A stretch of DNA of 64,000 nt from Datisca glomerata. Lineage: Eukaryota > Streptophyta > Magnoliopsida > Cucurbitales > Datiscaceae. Under the pieces are notes generated by a model that was not told the origin of the DNA, searched no databases, and was given only the letters and a program-made list of their open reading frames with translations. Both the position numbers and the translations under genes were made by a program. The stretch's first letter is position 1. Every line of letters starts with the position of its first letter. This document shows positions 62,709 to 64,000 of the stretch, piece after piece. Location of the stretch: positions 1,426,001-1,490,000 of the forward strand of contig QANY01002976.1 of NCBI GenBank assembly GCA_003255025.1. The letters run 5' to 3'.

Positions 62709-64000
62709 TTATATTAAAATAGGGAAGTAAGTGAGAAATATTTTTGAACAATTATGTTCACATGTTTATATAATAATCTTAAAATATCATTTAAAAGTAC
62801 ATTTATAGCATTGTCATTCATTATTATTATTTTTTCCCAATAGCCATAAATCTTATCAATAACTTTTTTTTGTCTAAAACAATACTATTTTTTAAATGAA
62901 AATATATAATTATCTTAACAACTAAAATAATATCATCTTTTTAAGTAGATAAGTATTTATTGTTATGATAGACAAAAACTGCATGCATTGCATACATATA
63001 GTTACACAAAATTTATAAATAAAAAGTTAAATTTATAATACAAATGAGAAATTAAGATGAAAGTTTAAAAATAAAACATTAAATAAATAATTCAAATTTA
63101 ATGAAATCACTTTTTCTTTTAGTTTCTTATAGCATATTTCTATTATACTTTTTTTTTCCTAGAAACATACTTGATTGAAAACAAACAAATTCTCAAATAG
63201 AAACAATAATAATTTAACGTTGTATAGTTCACATAAATTGAAAATAAATATTATAATGTTAAATACATTTTCTTTTAATTCACACAAGCAAAACATGATT
63301 ATAAGTCATGAAAATAATAAAATATGGCATGTTAATTACACGTATATCACACATGTGTGTATTGGCTAATATAATAACTTTTCACTAACTCATATCACAA
63401 CATATTAATAAAATAAAGAAGTCAAAGGGGTGCCATTGAATCCCTTGACGTATGAATAGTTCCACCACCAGGAGGAAGATTGTTCGTGCAGGTCGAAACT
63501 CAGAAACTCCTAATCTAATCTATCATATTAAAGTATAAGTTATCTAAAAAATATAACAATTATATGTAATTTAATCAAACACTAATTCGACAACATAATG
63601 ATTAACGCGATCTTACAATCCCTAAAATATTATTTATCTTAGAGTTAAAAGGAAAAAAAAAAAGATAATTGTAGTTAGACTATGGGTAAAGATAACAATG
63701 TTCTAAAAATCAAATCTTTAGATTTGATTATATATATATAATATCTATAGGTACATATGATATATTAGATATATGTATAGTCAAATATACATAATATCTA
63801 TAGGTACATATAATATATTAGATATTAGATATATGTATATAATATTCACCAACCATCATCAGCATTTTGGTGGTTTCCAACAGAATAAAATAACCAAAAT
63901 CCAAGGGCATGAACGCAAAATTAACTAATCAAAGTTATGGAAAAGAAAAAAAGGAAAAAAACAGAACATAGAGAGAGATAATAGTATTTCACATAGAGAG
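62709..64000. other. AT-rich gene-free right end
   Basis: No gene recognised. A 53-bp tandem unit beginning ATAATATCTATAGGTACATA occurs at 63738 and 63791 within TA-rich sequence. Confidence 0.4.

Overview
This window is nuclear DNA from a flowering plant, most likely a eudicot. It is AT-rich, its genes have GT-AG introns, and one protein has a chloroplast transit peptide. Most of it is decayed Ty1/copia retrotransposons, Helitron-like DNA, plant-mobile-domain (PMD) elements, a MITE, a LINE scrap and one piece of plastid DNA. One ambiguous base (N) sits near 16218. I cannot name the species.

Only two convincing cellular genes were found, one near each end. At 1-2322 (minus strand, running off the left edge) is a chloroplast arogenate dehydrogenase (TyrAAT1 type) of tyrosine synthesis. 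It has one complete catalytic domain and, after an 822-bp intron, the first part of a second domain. At 53526-57572 (plus strand) is a four-exon gene for a 224-residue RING-H2 protein, probably an E3 ubiquitin ligase, with a PIF/Harbinger-type MITE in its second intron.

Layout between the genes: 2.4-5.8 kb, intergenic DNA with AACCG-type repeats and a dispersed palindromic motif; 5.85-8.7 kb, a decayed PMD element on the minus strand; 8.96-17.4 kb, a nearly complete but heavily mutated copia element with 5' LTR, primer-binding site, gag, pol and a truncated 3' LTR; 17.4-20.9 kb, AT-rich DNA without recognised genes; 20.9-31.2 kb, a probable Helitron-like element with a 1.7-kb tandem duplication and a captured exon of a membrane-protein gene; 31.2-32.8 kb, a short head-to-tail array with Helitron-like 3' ends; 32.8-42.7 kb, a very large inverted repeat whose two arms have amplified different tandem repeats, with a plastid ycf1/psbE chimera in its loop; 42.7-49.9 kb, a second copia element on the minus strand in which the integrase block has been flipped; 49.9-51.96 kb, a second PMD element on the plus strand; 52.0-53.2 kb, SINE-like and AACCG repeats. 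Right of the RING gene lie AT-rich DNA, a duplicated 0.2-kb repeat, a LINE endonuclease scrap and another Helitron-like end.

The two genes show no functional link, and I see no new multi-gene system. What deserves attention is genome structure: the double-domain enzyme, the plastid chimera inside a palindrome, the internal inversion in a retroelement, the paired PMD elements with hairpin-rich tails, and the Helitron-like array. Several elements show stops in place of Trp or Gln codons, as expected from cytosine deamination in methylated repeats.
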